Of a stretch of 64,000 nt of DNA, positions 40,974-50,906 are shown one piece after another. How positions within the stretch are numbered: position 1 is the first letter of the stretch; each line of letters begins with the position of its first letter. The notes beneath the pieces were generated by a model. That model was not told where the DNA came from and ran no database searches. It was given only the letters and a program-made list of their open reading frames with translations. The translations under genes were made by a program, and so were the position numbers. The DNA lies in assembly GCF_005845365.1 (NCBI RefSeq), contig NZ_CP040509.1:930001-994000 (forward strand), given 5' to 3'. Source of the stretch: Rhodoluna limnophila. GTDB taxonomy: Bacteria; Actinomycetota; Actinomycetes; Actinomycetales; Microbacteriaceae.

Positions 40974-41923
40974 TTCTTCGGAACCCTTACTTCGAGCACT
41001 CTGGCATCACCCAGCTGGCTGTCGAGCACAAAACTCTGAATCTCTAGAAACTCGTCGGTTTCGCGCACCCCGCGGGCCAGCGGACCATCGGTGATTGCTG
41101 TGCAAACGAAAATGAACTGGTCACCCGAAACCAATTCGTCTAGCTCAAATTTTCGTTCAAGGTCATAATTAGCGCCTAAAGCTCGAGAGATTTCATCTGG
41201 AGTTTCCGGCGCAAATCGGGTTTGCATAAAACCGCCCAGAACCTGAACGGCACAGGCAGTGACCACACCCTCGGGAGCCCCGCCGATTCCCAGTAGAAGA
41301 TCAACTCCGCTGTCTGGGGTTGCTGCTGCCACAGCCATGGTGGTGTCACCCTCATCAAACCTGACCCACTGCGCCCCGGAGGCTTTTACCTCGGCGATTA
41401 GGTCGTAGTTTCGAGGTTTATTGATCACAGCCACCCGAATCTCAGAAACATCTTTGTTCAAGGCCGCCGCCAATCGGTTAATGTTCTCTGCAGCTGCAAC
41501 ATCTAGGTCCAGCACTCCCCTGGCGGCAGGGCCACTCACAATTTTCTGCATGTAGTAAACCTCTGAAGAAGCAAGCATGGCACCGCGCTGAGCAGCAGCC
41601 ATGACTGACACAGCACCGTCTAGTCCGCCAGCTGCCAGAGCAGTACCGTCAACCGGATCCACCGCGATGTCCCATTCAACTGGCTGCCCGCCACCGATAA
41701 TCTCGCCGTTGAAAAGCATCGGGGCCTCGTCTTTCTCACCCTCGCCGATAACCACCACGCCACCAAAGTTTGCCCCGCGAAGAGAGTCACGCATGGCATC
41801 AACAGCAGCACCATCGACGGCATTCTTATCGCCCGAGCCAACCAAGTGCCAGCATTCGGCCGTGGCCGCTACTGTTGCCTTGAAGATATCGATAGTTGGA
41901 CCGTTCGCATTGTGAAGACTCAT
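40970..41923 (-). CDS. glpX: Fructose-1,6-bisphosphatase, class II
   Basis: The gluconeogenic phosphatase of most actinobacteria. The 317-residue protein has the metal-site segments GDKNAVDGAAVDAMR, VVIGEGEKDEAPML, WDIAVDPVDGTALAAGG (D-P-V-D-G-T) and LLGIGGAPEGVVTACA. It is convergent with the PfkB-type kinase and divergent from fba across 96 bp, so three enzymes of the fructose-bisphosphate node are grouped. Confidence 0.95.
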   Translation of the reverse strand: MSLHNANGPTIDIFKATVAATAECWHLVGSGDKNAVDGAAVDAMRDSLRGANFGGVVVIGEGEKDEAPMLFNGEIIGGGQPVEWDIAVDPVDGTALAAGGLDGAVSVMAAAQRGAMLASSEVYYMQKIVSGPAARGVLDLDVAAAENINRLAAALNKDVSEIRVAVINKPRNYDLIAEVKASGAQWVRFDEGDTTMAVAAATPDSGVDLLLGIGGAPEGVVTACAVQVLGGFMQTRFAPETPDEISRALGANYDLERKFELDELVSGDQFIFVCTAITDGPLARGVRETDEFLEIQSFVLDSQLGDARVLEVRVPKN

Positions 41924-42019
41924 GGTGCCTTTCTTGAAGCGGACAAACCCGCATCCTTGCTAACATCTTATTAAGCCGCCGATGACGTCGTTTCCCACGT
42001 AGAACTTAGGAGTTCAGCA

Positions 42020-43045
42020 ATGCCAGTTGCATCACCAGATCAATACCTAGAAATGCTTGACCGCGCAAAAAACGGCGGCTTTGCTTACCCAGCAATCAAC
42101 GTTTCAAGCTCACAGACTTTGAACGCGGCACTTGCCGGTTTGGCAGAAGCTGGCTCTGACGGCATCATTCAGGTAACCACCGGTGGTGGCGACTACTGGT
42201 CTGGTCCAACCATTAAGAAAATGGCATCTGGCGCAGCAGCTATGGCAGCATTTGCTCGCGAAGCAGCAAAGAACTACGGCATCACCATTGCCCTGCACAC
42301 CGACCACTGCGCCAAGCACCAGCTTGACGACTTTGTAATGCCTCTAATCGCAATTTCAGAGGACCGCGTAAAGCACGGCCAGGACCCACTTTTCAACTCA
42401 CACATGTGGGACGGTTCAGCAGTGCCAATGGCCGAGAACCTTGAGATCGCCAAGAAGATGCTTGCACTTACCAAGAACATCGGTGCTGTTCTAGAAATCG
42501 AAGTTGGCGTTGTTGGCGGCGAGGAAGACGGCGTTGAGGGCGGTATGGGTGAGCACCTTTACACCACCCCCGAAGACGGTCTTGCAACCGCCGAGGCACT
42601 TGGTCTTGGCGAGAACGGCCGCTACATGGTCGCGCTAACCTTCGGAAACGTTCACGGTGTCTACAAGCCAGGAAACGTAAAGCTTCGCCCAGAGTTGCTC
42701 GGTGAGATCCAGGCAGCAGTTGGCGCCAAGTACGGCAAGTTGATGCCGTTTGACCTTGTCTTCCACGGTGGCTCAGGCTCAACCCCAGAGGAAATCGCAG
42801 AGGCAGTTTCACACGGTGTTATCAAGATGAACATTGACACCGACCTTCAGTACGCGTTCACCCGCCCAATTGCTGGTCACATGCTTTCTAACTACGATGG
42901 CGTGCTAAAGGTTGACGGCGAAGTCGGCAACAAGAAGCACTACGACCCACGCGCATGGGGCAAGTTGGCTGAAGCCGGCATGGCTTCTCGCGTTGTCGAG
43001 GCTGCAGCTGAACTTGGTTCAGCGGGTAAGTCAATGAGCCTATAA
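42020..43045 (+). CDS. fba: Fructose-bisphosphate aldolase, class II
   Basis: Cleaves or forms fructose-1,6-bisphosphate using zinc. The 341-residue protein has the zinc-ligand motifs ALHTDHCAKHQLDD, EIEVGVVGGEEDGVEGG, FGNVHGVYKPG and FHGGSGSTPEEI, plus the NIDTDLQYAFTRP phosphate site. TTAGGAG precedes the ATG, and a strong terminator follows. Confidence 0.96.
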   Translation: MPVASPDQYLEMLDRAKNGGFAYPAINVSSSQTLNAALAGLAEAGSDGIIQVTTGGGDYWSGPTIKKMASGAAAMAAFAREAAKNYGITIALHTDHCAKHQLDDFVMPLIAISEDRVKHGQDPLFNSHMWDGSAVPMAENLEIAKKMLALTKNIGAVLEIEVGVVGGEEDGVEGGMGEHLYTTPEDGLATAEALGLGENGRYMVALTFGNVHGVYKPGNVKLRPELLGEIQAAVGAKYGKLMPFDLVFHGGSGSTPEEIAEAVSHGVIKMNIDTDLQYAFTRPIAGHMLSNYDGVLKVDGEVGNKKHYDPRAWGKLAEAGMASRVVEAAAELGSAGKSMSL

Positions 43046-43059
43046 ATTTAGACTCAATC

Positions 43060-43092
43060 AAAAGAGCCCGTCCAAGTTGGACGGGCTCTTTT
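43060..43092. terminator. Terminator between fba and ispH (bidirectional)
   Basis: AAAAGAGCCCGTCCAA / TTGGACGGGCTCTTTT, a nearly perfect 33-bp palindrome. It serves both the fba message and the convergent ispH message. Confidence 0.85.
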
Positions 43093-43128
43093 GTGTTTGC
43101 GCTCATTCGTGGCGCAGAAAAACTGGGT

Positions 43129-44151
43129 TTAGCTGCGCTTGACCTTGTTGTTTAGATCGGTGCCGGCTGCCTTAAGCTCTTTGCGAAGTTCGGCAGGCAG
43201 CGAAAACTGAACATCCTCTTCGGCGGTCTGGACGGTACGAACATCGCCAAAACCTCGATTAGCTAGGTTCACCAGCACCTCATCAACCAACTCCTCTGGA
43301 ACAGAAGCACCAGAAGAGACACCAACGGTCTCGACGCCTTCAAACCAGGCATCCTCAATCTCGCTGGCAAAGTCAACGCGGTACGACGCCTTGGCGCCGG
43401 CTTCGAGTGCCACCTCAACCAGTCGAACTGTGTTTGACGAGTTAGCTGATCCAACCACGATTACCAAATCGGACGCTGCGCCAACCTTCTTGATAGCCAC
43501 CTGGCGATTTTGAGTTGCATAGCAAATGTCGTCGCTCGGTGGGTTCTGCAAAGTTGGGTACTTCTCACGCAGCTTGACCACGGTTTCCATGGTTTCATCC
43601 ACTGACAGGGTGGTTTGCGAAAGCCAAATCAACTTCTTTGGGTCTCTTACCTTCGAGGCTGCGATGCTGTCATCCTTGTCGATGATCTGCACAACATCTG
43701 GGGCTTCACCCGCGGTACCTTCAACTTCTTCGTGACCTTCGTGACCAATCAAAAGGATGTCGTAATTTTCGGAGGCAAATCTTTGAACCTCACGGTGAAC
43801 CTTGGTTACCAGCGGGCAGGTGGCATCGATAGTGTTCAAGCCACGCTCGGCAGCGGCGGCCACGACTGCCGGCGAAACACCGTGGGCTGAGAAAACCAGA
43901 ACAGAGCCGGTTGGAACCTCGTCAACCTCTTCAACGAAAATGGCACCGCGCTTTTCGAGTGATGAGACAACGTGCTTATTGTGCACAATTTGCTTACGCA
44001 CGTAGACCGGTGACCCGTAGTGGTCCAGTGCTTTTTCGACTGCGATGACGGCACGGTCAACACCCGCGCAATAACCTCTTGGGGCTGCCAACAGTACCTT
44101 CTTTGAGGTCGGTTGCTGTCGCAGGTCAACGGTATTCTTGATTTCAGTCAC
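43129..44151 (-). CDS. ispH: 4-hydroxy-3-methylbut-2-enyl diphosphate reductase
   Basis: Last step of the MEP isoprenoid pathway, an iron-sulfur enzyme. The 340-residue protein has cluster Cys residues in [23 protein letters not shown] and [10 protein letters not shown]. Substrate-site segments include [14 protein letters not shown] and [15 protein letters not shown]. The GTG start at 44151 is 6 nt after a TATCAT box, so it is probably leaderless. It is divergent from xseA, a common actinobacterial arrangement. Confidence 0.95.
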   Translation of the reverse strand: MTEIKNTVDLRQQPTSKKVLLAAPRGYCAGVDRAVIAVEKALDHYGSPVYVRKQIVHNKHVVSSLEKRGAIFVEEVDEVPTGSVLVFSAHGVSPAVVAAAAERGLNTIDATCPLVTKVHREVQRFASENYDILLIGHEGHEEVEGTAGEAPDVVQIIDKDDSIAASKVRDPKKLIWLSQTTLSVDETMETVVKLREKYPTLQNPPSDDICYATQNRQVAIKKVGAASDLVIVVGSANSSNTVRLVEVALEAGAKASYRVDFASEIEDAWFEGVETVGVSSGASVPEELVDEVLVNLANRGFGDVRTVQTAEEDVQFSLPAELRKELKAAGTDLNNKVKRS

Positions 44152-44157
44152 CCCTCA

Positions 44158-44163
44158 ATGATA
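44158..44163 (-). promoter_or_regulatory. -10 box (TATCAT) of ispH
   Basis: TATCAT on the minus strand, followed by TGAGGG (6 nt) and the GTG start. The spacer resembles a Shine-Dalgarno sequence but is too close to the codon to act as one, so leaderless initiation is more likely. Confidence 0.4.
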
Positions 44164-44207
44164 AACCGCGTCAGTTGATGGATTGTGGTGACGATTTGGA
44201 GGGACGA

Positions 44208-45425
44208 ATGAGCGAAGACGACGTCGCCGCAGCCTCCAAAGTCAGTTCAGAATCCTCTCCGTGGCCGGTATCGCGGCTTTCTACCACGCTCAAGGACTGG
44301 ATTGAGCGCCTGGGCATGCTCTGGATTGAGGGCGAGCTCGCCTCGATCAAAATCGGTCCCAGCAATATGTTCGGCGAACTGCGTGACCTTCAACTAGAGA
44401 ACAGTGTCTCAATCCACTCTTGGAACACTGTCAAGATTCCCAAGGACCTAAAACAGGGCGACCGCGTATTGGCCCTGATCAAACCTGCTTTTTGGCCAAA
44501 GGGCGGCAAGCTCACCATGCAGGTTTTCGAAATGCGCAAGGTTGGCCTGGGTGAACTTCTCGAGCGGATAGAGAGGCTACGAACTCAACTCGCTGCTGAG
44601 GGCCTAACCTCTCCGGAGCGCAAAAAGCCACTGCCGTTTCTTCCAAACAAAATTGGCCTGATTACTGGCAAAGATTCAGATGCCGAAAAAGACGTGCTGC
44701 AGAATGCCCGATTGCGCTGGCCTGATGTCGACTTTCGAGTGATTCACACGCTGGTTCAAGGAGATAAAGCAGCGCCAGAAGTTATCGCAGCTATCAAAGA
44801 ACTGGATTCAGACCCCGAGATTGATGTGATCATCATTGCTCGCGGCGGTGGGTCTTTTCTGGACCTAATGGTGTTTAGCGATGAAGGCTTGGTTCGTGCT
44901 GCAGCCACTGCACACACCCCGATCGTCTCGGCCATCGGCCACGAGAATGACCGGCCAGTGCTCGACGACGTTGCCGACCTACGAGCATCTACCCCTACCG
45001 ACGCTGCTAAACGGGTGGTGCCCGATGTCGCTGATGAACTTCACAAGGTGAGCCAATACCGTCAAAGAAACTACCTACGAATCGACTCGATAATTACCGG
45101 TCAAGAGGCGTTCCTAGAACAAATCCGATCCCGCCCGATTATTGCGAATCCGCACCTACTGATTGACGATAAGTCTCTCGAAATTGAGCGCTGGGTAAGC
45201 CAAATTTGGAATCAAGTTGACCAGTACTTGGTTCGAGAGAGCATGCACATTAGCCACCTTGCACAGCAGGTTCGGTCGCTATCGCCGCAATCCACCCTTG
45301 ACCGCGGCTACTCGGTGATTCGCGATGCCAGTGGTCACGTGATTTCCGATTCGAACTCAATCACCACAGGGCAAAAACTCCAGGTTCGCCTGGCTAAGGG
45401 CCAAATCGATGTTACCGCCGACTAA
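44208..45425 (+). CDS. xseA: Exodeoxyribonuclease VII large subunit
   Basis: 405 residues: an N-terminal OB-fold (WIEGELASIKIGPSNMFGELRD), then the Exonuc_VII_L catalytic domain with GLITGKDSDAEKDVLQNARLRWP, IIIARGGGSFLDLMVFSDEGLVRA, SAIGHENDRPVLDDVADLRASTPT and the C-terminal LDRGYSVI. It degrades single-stranded DNA with XseB. The ATG at 44208 is chosen because GGAGGG lies just upstream; an in-frame ATG at 44175 has no ribosome site. Confidence 0.95.
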   Translation: MSEDDVAAASKVSSESSPWPVSRLSTTLKDWIERLGMLWIEGELASIKIGPSNMFGELRDLQLENSVSIHSWNTVKIPKDLKQGDRVLALIKPAFWPKGGKLTMQVFEMRKVGLGELLERIERLRTQLAAEGLTSPERKKPLPFLPNKIGLITGKDSDAEKDVLQNARLRWPDVDFRVIHTLVQGDKAAPEVIAAIKELDSDPEIDVIIIARGGGSFLDLMVFSDEGLVRAAATAHTPIVSAIGHENDRPVLDDVADLRASTPTDAAKRVVPDVADELHKVSQYRQRNYLRIDSIITGQEAFLEQIRSRPIIANPHLLIDDKSLEIERWVSQIWNQVDQYLVRESMHISHLAQQVRSLSPQSTLDRGYSVIRDASGHVISDSNSITTGQKLQVRLAKGQIDVTAD

Positions 45426-45445
45426 GAAATAGACTGGATGACAAG

Positions 45446-45688
45446 ATGACTGCAGAAAAAACCACCGCCAAAGACAAAGCAAATGCCGACGTAGCTTCAA
45501 TGAGCTACGAACAGGCTCGCGATGAGTTGGTAAAAGTGGTTTCTGAACTTGAGCAGGGTTCAGCAACCTTGGAAGCATCGCTAAAACTCTGGGAGCGCGG
45601 CGAGGCTCTGGCTGCACAATGCGACAGCTGGCTCACCGGCGCACGCAAGAAACTTGATGACACACTTGCCGCAAAGAAAGCCAAGTAA
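45446..45688 (+). CDS. xseB: Exodeoxyribonuclease VII small subunit
   Basis: 80 residues with the conserved core SYEQARDELVKVVSELEQGSATLEASLKLWERGEALAAQC, a two-helix coiled-coil that binds XseA. It starts 20 bp after xseA. A Lys/Ala-rich tail (KKLDDTLAAKKAK) follows. Confidence 0.94.
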   Translation: MTAEKTTAKDKANADVASMSYEQARDELVKVVSELEQGSATLEASLKLWERGEALAAQCDSWLTGARKKLDDTLAAKKAK

Positions 45689-45689
45689 C

Positions 45690-46244
45690 GTGAGCGAAGA
45701 TTCAGCAGCCAAGCACCGCGCGAAACAGACCGTCATCAATCTGTTGCTATCGCTGGTTGCTTCTCTTGGAGTAATGCTGGCGATCATTCTCATTGTTCCT
45801 AGGGATGACAGCAATCGAATTAAACCGGTTGACCACATTGCACTCGCAGAGGGCGCATCGGCTGCCGCTGGCCGGCCTGTACTTGGCCTTCCGTTGCCAG
45901 AAGGTTGGTGGGCAAACCACGCTACTTGGGTAGCCACTGCCGCTGATGGCGTTGACTACTGGGAGGTCGGCTTCGTTGGGCCAAAAAACCAGTACATCGG
46001 ACTAACCCAGGCTTTCGAGGTGAACCCAACCTGGGTTGCGCTGCGCAGTGCGGGTTTCATTCCCGATTCATCGACGACCGGTAGCGCAAACTGGTTGAAA
46101 CTTACTCCCGGTCCAAACGTAGATGCCGATCCGGTTCTCTGGACTCTAGAGACTGACGGAGACTTTGTATCGCTCGAGGGCAATGCCACAGCAGCAGAGT
46201 TTTCCGAGTTTGCCAACCTAGTCGAGACGGAGTTGAACGAATGA
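45690..46244 (+). CDS. DUF4245 membrane-anchored protein
   Basis: 184 residues. One N-terminal transmembrane helix (INLLLSLVASLGVMLAIILIVP) is followed by an extracytoplasmic domain with LPLPEGWWANHATW, DYWEVGFVGP and TQAFEVNPTWV, matching DUF4245, an actinobacterial family of unknown function often next to xseB. The start is the GTG at 45690, one base past the xseB stop. It overlaps the carbonic anhydrase gene by 4 bp (ATGA). Confidence 0.85.
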   Translation: MSEDSAAKHRAKQTVINLLLSLVASLGVMLAIILIVPRDDSNRIKPVDHIALAEGASAAAGRPVLGLPLPEGWWANHATWVATAADGVDYWEVGFVGPKNQYIGLTQAFEVNPTWVALRSAGFIPDSSTTGSANWLKLTPGPNVDADPVLWTLETDGDFVSLEGNATAAEFSEFANLVETELNE

Positions 46245-46870
46245 GCGAATCACCGCGCCCTCAGACACCTGCAGAGGCCTGGCGTGCCATGGCCGATGGC
46301 AACCGCCGATTCGTTTCAGGGGCTCCAGCGCACCCACGTCAAGATATCGATCGTAGAGAGCAACTTGCCGGTCAGCAGAAACCTTTCGCCGCACTATTTG
46401 GCTGTTCAGACTCTCGCCTATCGGCAGAAATCATTTTTGACGTTGGCCTAGGTGACCTGTTTGTAGTGCGAAATGCCGGCCAGATTATTGCCGAAACCAT
46501 TCTTGGCTCGCTTGAATACTCGGTTGAGGTTCTAGGCGTTCCGCTAATTTTGGTTCTTGGCCACGATGAATGTGGTGCAATTCGCGCCACGATTGATGCC
46601 ACTGAGGGCAAGTTGCAGGCCAAGGGAGACTTCATTCACAACCTGGTCGAGCGCATTCGCCCAACGGTTGAGGCTGCAAACCAACAGGGTCTGCACCACA
46701 TCGATGCTGTAACTGACCTGCACATCAAAGACACCATCAACGAACTGCTAACTCGGAGCAAACTGATTGCAGAAGCAGTCAAGTCGGGCAAGGTGGCCAT
46801 CGTAGGGGCCAACTACACCCTTTCTCGAGGCGAGATTTCACCGATTATTACCATCGGCGAACTGAACTAA
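46241..46870 (+). CDS. Beta-class carbonic anhydrase
   Basis: Interconverts CO2 and bicarbonate. The 209-residue protein has zinc ligands in FGCSDSRL (C-x-D-x-R) and LGHDECGAI (H-x-x-C), with the VVRNAGQ strand between them. No signal peptide, so cytosolic. It is translationally coupled to the DUF4245 gene and lies 28 bp before fumC; it may supply bicarbonate for carboxylases. Confidence 0.94.
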   Translation: MSESPRPQTPAEAWRAMADGNRRFVSGAPAHPRQDIDRREQLAGQQKPFAALFGCSDSRLSAEIIFDVGLGDLFVVRNAGQIIAETILGSLEYSVEVLGVPLILVLGHDECGAIRATIDATEGKLQAKGDFIHNLVERIRPTVEAANQQGLHHIDAVTDLHIKDTINELLTRSKLIAEAVKSGKVAIVGANYTLSRGEISPIITIGELN

Positions 46871-46898
46871 TACCAAACGGCAACGAAAGGCCAAGCAA

Positions 46899-48287
46899 GT
46901 GGAATACCGCATTGAACACGACACCATGGGTGAAGTCAAAGTTCCTGTAAACGCCCTTTACCGCGCACAAACGCAGCGCGCGGTCGAGAATTTTCCGATC
47001 TCAGGAACCACTCTGGAGCGTGCACACATCGCGGCTCTTGCACAGATCAAAAAAGCGGCAGCTTTGGCGAACGCCAAGTTGGGCGTTCTTGACGAGGCAC
47101 TCGCAAAAGCAATTGCAGATGCGGCCGATCAGGTTATTGCTGGGCAGCACGATGCCGAGTTCCCGGTCGACATTTTCCAAACCGGTTCGGGAACCTCTTC
47201 GAACATGAACATGAACGAGGTGTTGGCTACCCTGGCCACCCAGGGTCTGGGCGCCAATGTGCACCCGAACGACCACGTGAACGCATCACAGTCGTCAAAC
47301 GATGTTTTCCCTACCTCGGTTCACGTTGCAGTCACCGCTGCGCTAATCAACGACCTATTGCCAGCGTTGGACTACCTAGCCGTCTCACTCGAGAAGAAGC
47401 GTGACCTTTGGAAGACCGTGGTCAAGGCCGGCCGCACCCACTTGATGGATGCCACTCCGGTAACCCTTGGTCAAGAATTTGGCGGTTATGCAGCTCAAAT
47501 TCGCTACGCAATCGAACGAGTCCAATCCACGATTGGCCGCACCGCAGAGGTTCCACTCGGAGGCACCGCTGTAGGAACAGGAATCAACACCCCTAAGGGT
47601 TTCCCTCAGGAAGTTATTCGCCTGTTGGCCGCCGAAACTGGACTTCCGATCACCGAAGCCCGCGACCACTTTGAGGCTCAGGGCGCTCGTGACGCACTAG
47701 TCGAGGCATCTGGTGCCCTTCGCGTTCTGGCCGTATCGCTGACCAAGATCAACAATGACCTTCGTTGGATGGGCTCTGGCCCAAATGCGGGTATTGCCGA
47801 GTTGCACATTCCAGACCTTCAGCCTGGTTCGTCAATCATGCCTGGCAAGGTCAACCCAGTGGTTCCAGAAGCCGTCATGATGGTTTGCGCACGCGTTATC
47901 GGTAACGACGCAACCGTTGCCTGGGCCGGTGCCACCGGAAACTTTGAGCTCAACGTTGCAATTCCTGTCATGGGAAACTCGTTGCTTGAATCGATCCGAC
48001 TGCTAGCAAACTCAATGCGCTTACTTGCTGACAAGACCATCGATGGCCTTGAGGCAAACGTTGAGCGTGCTCGCGCGTTGGCAGAGTCAAGCCCATCAAT
48101 CGTGACCCCACTCAACAAGTACATTGGATACGAGGCTGCGGCCAAGATTGCCAAGCACTCAGTTGCCAAGGGCCTCACTGTGCGTGAAGCCACCATTGAA
48201 TTGGGCTACGTAGACGGCGAGAAGCTCACCATGGAGCAGCTTGACAAGGCTCTGGACGTTCTATCAATGACCAGCCCTGGTCTTTAG
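46899..48287 (+). CDS. fumC: Fumarate hydratase, class II
   Basis: TCA-cycle hydration of fumarate to malate. The 462-residue homotetrameric enzyme has [15 protein letters not shown], the active-site TGR-equivalent [12 protein letters not shown] (His), and the signature loop [12 protein letters not shown] near residue 317. The GTG start at 46899 has GAAAGG about 9 nt upstream. Confidence 0.96.
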   Translation: MEYRIEHDTMGEVKVPVNALYRAQTQRAVENFPISGTTLERAHIAALAQIKKAAALANAKLGVLDEALAKAIADAADQVIAGQHDAEFPVDIFQTGSGTSSNMNMNEVLATLATQGLGANVHPNDHVNASQSSNDVFPTSVHVAVTAALINDLLPALDYLAVSLEKKRDLWKTVVKAGRTHLMDATPVTLGQEFGGYAAQIRYAIERVQSTIGRTAEVPLGGTAVGTGINTPKGFPQEVIRLLAAETGLPITEARDHFEAQGARDALVEASGALRVLAVSLTKINNDLRWMGSGPNAGIAELHIPDLQPGSSIMPGKVNPVVPEAVMMVCARVIGNDATVAWAGATGNFELNVAIPVMGNSLLESIRLLANSMRLLADKTIDGLEANVERARALAESSPSIVTPLNKYIGYEAAAKIAKHSVAKGLTVREATIELGYVDGEKLTMEQLDKALDVLSMTSPGL

Positions 48288-48307
48288 GACTAGTCATCGA
48301 AGGTTCA

Positions 48308-49003
48308 ATTGATCTCGGTTTCACCATCGCAGCTCTTGCTGCTTTGGCAACCTTGCTCGGTTACCCGCTAGCGGGACGCAAGAAACACTCGACTCGGTTC
48401 AACGCCTTAGTTCTGCTAATGGCCGCCGCGGCCATGATTGCAGCCAGCGTAATAGAGCTGATACCGGCAGCCTTGGCGATTGACTCAGGATGGGCCGACT
48501 CAGCGCTATGGCTGTTCGTCGGCTTTGGCGTGTTTGTATTGATCAAGCTGGTCTCGAGCCTGCTTCAAAAACACGCTGCCGGACTTGTCGGGTCGACCAC
48601 CGTGGTCACCATCGCGCTGACCCTTCACAACATCCCAGAGGGCACCGCTGCCGTTGCGGCGGCCAGCACCGACCTAACCACCGGAATTCACACCGGTATT
48701 GCGATTGCCCTGCAAAACATTCCAGAGGGCCTGTCTATCGCAGCCTTGGCCTTTGCTGCCGGTTCAAGCCGACGCTGGACTTTCGGCCTCGTTGCTGTTT
48801 CGGCGATTGCCGAGGTACTCGGTGCGGCCGGTGTTTGGGTTAACCGTGAGGTGCTTAGCCCTGAAATCAACTCGCACATGCTGTTGGCGGTAGCCGCAAT
48901 TATGTTGGCAATCAGCTTCATCGAGCTCATCCCAGATGGTATTCGCTTGCTTCAGCTAAACGGTAAAACGCCAAAAACTCCGATAATTCCGACTAATAAG
49001 TAG
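48308..49003 (+). CDS. ZIP-family metal transporter (start codon uncertain)
   Basis: About 231 residues with eight hydrophobic helices. Metal-binding motifs are in helices 4 and 5: LTLHNIPEGTAA and IALQNIPEGLS (the H-N-x-P-E-G signature), with ELIPDGI near the end. It is a zinc or related divalent-metal transporter of the GufA/ZupT type. The first ATG/GTG/TTG in frame is the TTG at 48344, which would cut helix 1 in half. The coding pattern extends upstream, with GAAGG 4 nt before an ATT at 48308, so a rare ATT start is proposed. The 3' end overlaps the prepilin peptidase by 52 bp. Confidence 0.82.
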   Translation: MDLGFTIAALAALATLLGYPLAGRKKHSTRFNALVLLMAAAAMIAASVIELIPAALAIDSGWADSALWLFVGFGVFVLIKLVSSLLQKHAAGLVGSTTVVTIALTLHNIPEGTAAVAAASTDLTTGIHTGIAIALQNIPEGLSIAALAFAAGSSRRWTFGLVAVSAIAEVLGAAGVWVNREVLSPEINSHMLLAVAAIMLAISFIELIPDGIRLLQLNGKTPKTPIIPTNK

Positions 49004-49425
49004 GGCCCAAGCGCCATGCTTCGTTTGAGGCTTAGGCGGCGCAGGAGCACCTTTGGCAAAACAATCAGGCTCGCCAGCGTAAAGGCTAGGCAAACGGCCA
49101 CAAGCGGCCACAGCGGGCCGAACCAGCCCAGCATCAGGCTAGCTGCCGCAATCAACTTGACGTCTCCCATACCCAATGAGGCAAACCGGTTCAGCAGCAC
49201 CCCGATAGCAAATGCCACGGTCATGGCTAGGAAAGCCTGACCAAATCGACTCCACTCTCCCGTAATTATTGCGGACAGGCTCTGCCCCAAGAGAGTTATC
49301 GGCACTGCCGGCAAAACCAGCCGGTTGGGTAATCGGTGTTGTTTGAGGTCTATTCGAGCAAGAGGCACCGCGACCGCAACTAAATACGCCGGCCCGAGAA
49401 AGGCAAACCACTCACCAAATTCCAT
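48952..49425 (-). CDS. A24 prepilin peptidase, short form
   Basis: 157 residues with about five transmembrane helices. The aspartyl protease residues are Asp26 (ARIDLKQHRLPN) and the Asp of ASLGMGDVKL (GxGD). The N-terminal methyltransferase domain of long PilD-type enzymes is missing, as in TadV/CpaA-like enzymes. No pilin or Tad genes are in the window. The ATG at 49425 is chosen over an in-frame extension to 49473. Its last 52 bp overlap the convergent ZIP gene. Confidence 0.85.
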   Translation of the reverse strand: MEFGEWFAFLGPAYLVAVAVPLARIDLKQHRLPNRLVLPAVPITLLGQSLSAIITGEWSRFGQAFLAMTVAFAIGVLLNRFASLGMGDVKLIAAASLMLGWFGPLWPLVAVCLAFTLASLIVLPKVLLRRLSLKRSMALGPYLLVGIIGVFGVLPFS

Positions 49426-49477
49426 GCGGCAAGGATAATTTCTCGGCGACTTAATTGCCGAGGTTATCCCCAACTAG

Positions 49478-50806
49478 CTAATGATCAAGCAAATCGGTGA
49501 CCAGAGCGGCAATCGCTGAACGCTCAGATCGAGTGAGAGTGATGTGGGCGAATAGATCCTGACCCTTCAGCGCCTCAATAACCGCAGCAATGCCGTCGTG
49601 GCGACCAACCCGCAGGTTATCGCGCTGGGCGATGTCGTGAGTAAGCACCACCTTAGCGTTTTGGCCAATTCTTGAAAGCACAGTGAGCAGTACATTTCGC
49701 TCAAGCGACTGAGCCTCATCGACAATTACGAATGCATCGTGAAGGGAACGGCCGCGAATGTGAGTTAGCGGAAGAATTTCTAGAATGCCTCGGTCAACAA
49801 TGTGATCGATAACCTCTTTTGAAACCAGAGCACCGAGAGTGTCGAAGATTGCCTGACCCCAAGGGTTCATCTTTTCGTTTTCGCCACCCGGCAGGTAACC
49901 CAACTCTTGGCCACCAACCGCAAAAATTGGCCGAAACACAATGATTTTCTTGTGCTGGCGACGCTCCAGAACAGCCTCGAGAGCGGCCAGCAGAGCCATG
50001 GCAGATTTGCCGGTACCGGCTCGCCCTCCAAGTGACACAATGCCAATCTCTGGGTCAAGAAGCACATCAATCGCTAGCCGCTGTTCAGCCGAGCGGCCGT
50101 GAACACCAAAGACATCGCGGTCACCGCGCACAAGTTTGATCTTGGAACCCTTGTCAACCCGACCAAGTGCATGACCGCGCTCGGATGAAATTACCAGGCC
50201 GGTGTTTATCGGTAGCTCAGCCACCGCCTTGTGCTTAATGACTTCTGTGTCGTAAAGGTCAGACATCTCATCGGCCGAAAGCGCAATCTCGGCCAATCCA
50301 GTCCAGCCAGAGTCAACCGCATTATCGTTGCGGTACTCCTCAGCTGCCATACCCAACGCAGAGGCCTTTACCCGCATAGGTAGGTCCTTGGAGACCACAG
50401 TGACGTTTGCGCCCTCGCTGGCCAGATTGAAGGCACAGGCAAGGATTCTGCTGTCGTTATCTCCCAGCTGAAATCCGGCCGGCAACACCGATTGGTCGAT
50501 GTGATTCAACTCGACACGAAGAATTCCGCCGTCACCAACTTGAATTGGAAAATCAAGGCGTTCGTGCTCTTCACGAAGGTCATCTAGTAGCCGAAGAGCC
50601 TGTCGAGCGTAATAGCCGATTTCTGGGTCGTGGCGTTTCTTTTCCAGCTCGTTGATCACGATGATCGGAATCACGACTTCTTGTTCTTTGAATTTGAAAA
50701 GGGCCCGTGGGTCTGAGAGCAAAACCGAGGTGTCTAAGACATAGGTCTTGGTTGCCTGATTGGTTAGATTGGACTGCTTTTTAGTTGTTGCCGCTGCTTT
50801 ACCCAC
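49478..50806 (-). CDS. PIN-PhoH fusion ATPase (PhoH2/YlaK type)
   Basis: About 442 residues. The N-terminal PIN RNase domain (about 20-155) has [12 protein letters not shown] and [10 protein letters not shown] with acidic metal ligands. The C-terminal PhoH ATPase has Walker [12 protein letters not shown] and Walker [12 protein letters not shown]. Such PhoH2 proteins are RNA helicase/RNases. The GTG at 50806 has AAAGGAG 5 nt upstream and is preferred over the preceding TTG. Transcribed in the same direction as uppS. Confidence 0.92.
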   Translation of the reverse strand: MGKAAATTKKQSNLTNQATKTYVLDTSVLLSDPRALFKFKEQEVVIPIIVINELEKKRHDPEIGYYARQALRLLDDLREEHERLDFPIQVGDGGILRVELNHIDQSVLPAGFQLGDNDSRILACAFNLASEGANVTVVSKDLPMRVKASALGMAAEEYRNDNAVDSGWTGLAEIALSADEMSDLYDTEVIKHKAVAELPINTGLVISSERGHALGRVDKGSKIKLVRGDRDVFGVHGRSAEQRLAIDVLLDPEIGIVSLGGRAGTGKSAMALLAALEAVLERRQHKKIIVFRPIFAVGGQELGYLPGGENEKMNPWGQAIFDTLGALVSKEVIDHIVDRGILEILPLTHIRGRSLHDAFVIVDEAQSLERNVLLTVLSRIGQNAKVVLTHDIAQRDNLRVGRHDGIAAVIEALKGQDLFAHITLTRSERSAIAALVTDLLDH

Positions 50807-50906
50807 CAAAGCTCCTTTGAATCAACTTGAGGTGAGATTACGCCTCTGGGTTTGATTAAAGTTGGCAAGACACGCCCGAATCGGGGTGTCGTTACCCAGC
50901 GTTAAT

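Noticed and set aside
50869-50890. Inverted repeat GACACGCCC/CGGGGTGTC between phoH and uppS as a terminator
   Set aside because: The stem has a mismatch and there is no U-tract on the minus strand. It may be a chance repeat; uppS to phoH readthrough is equally likely.
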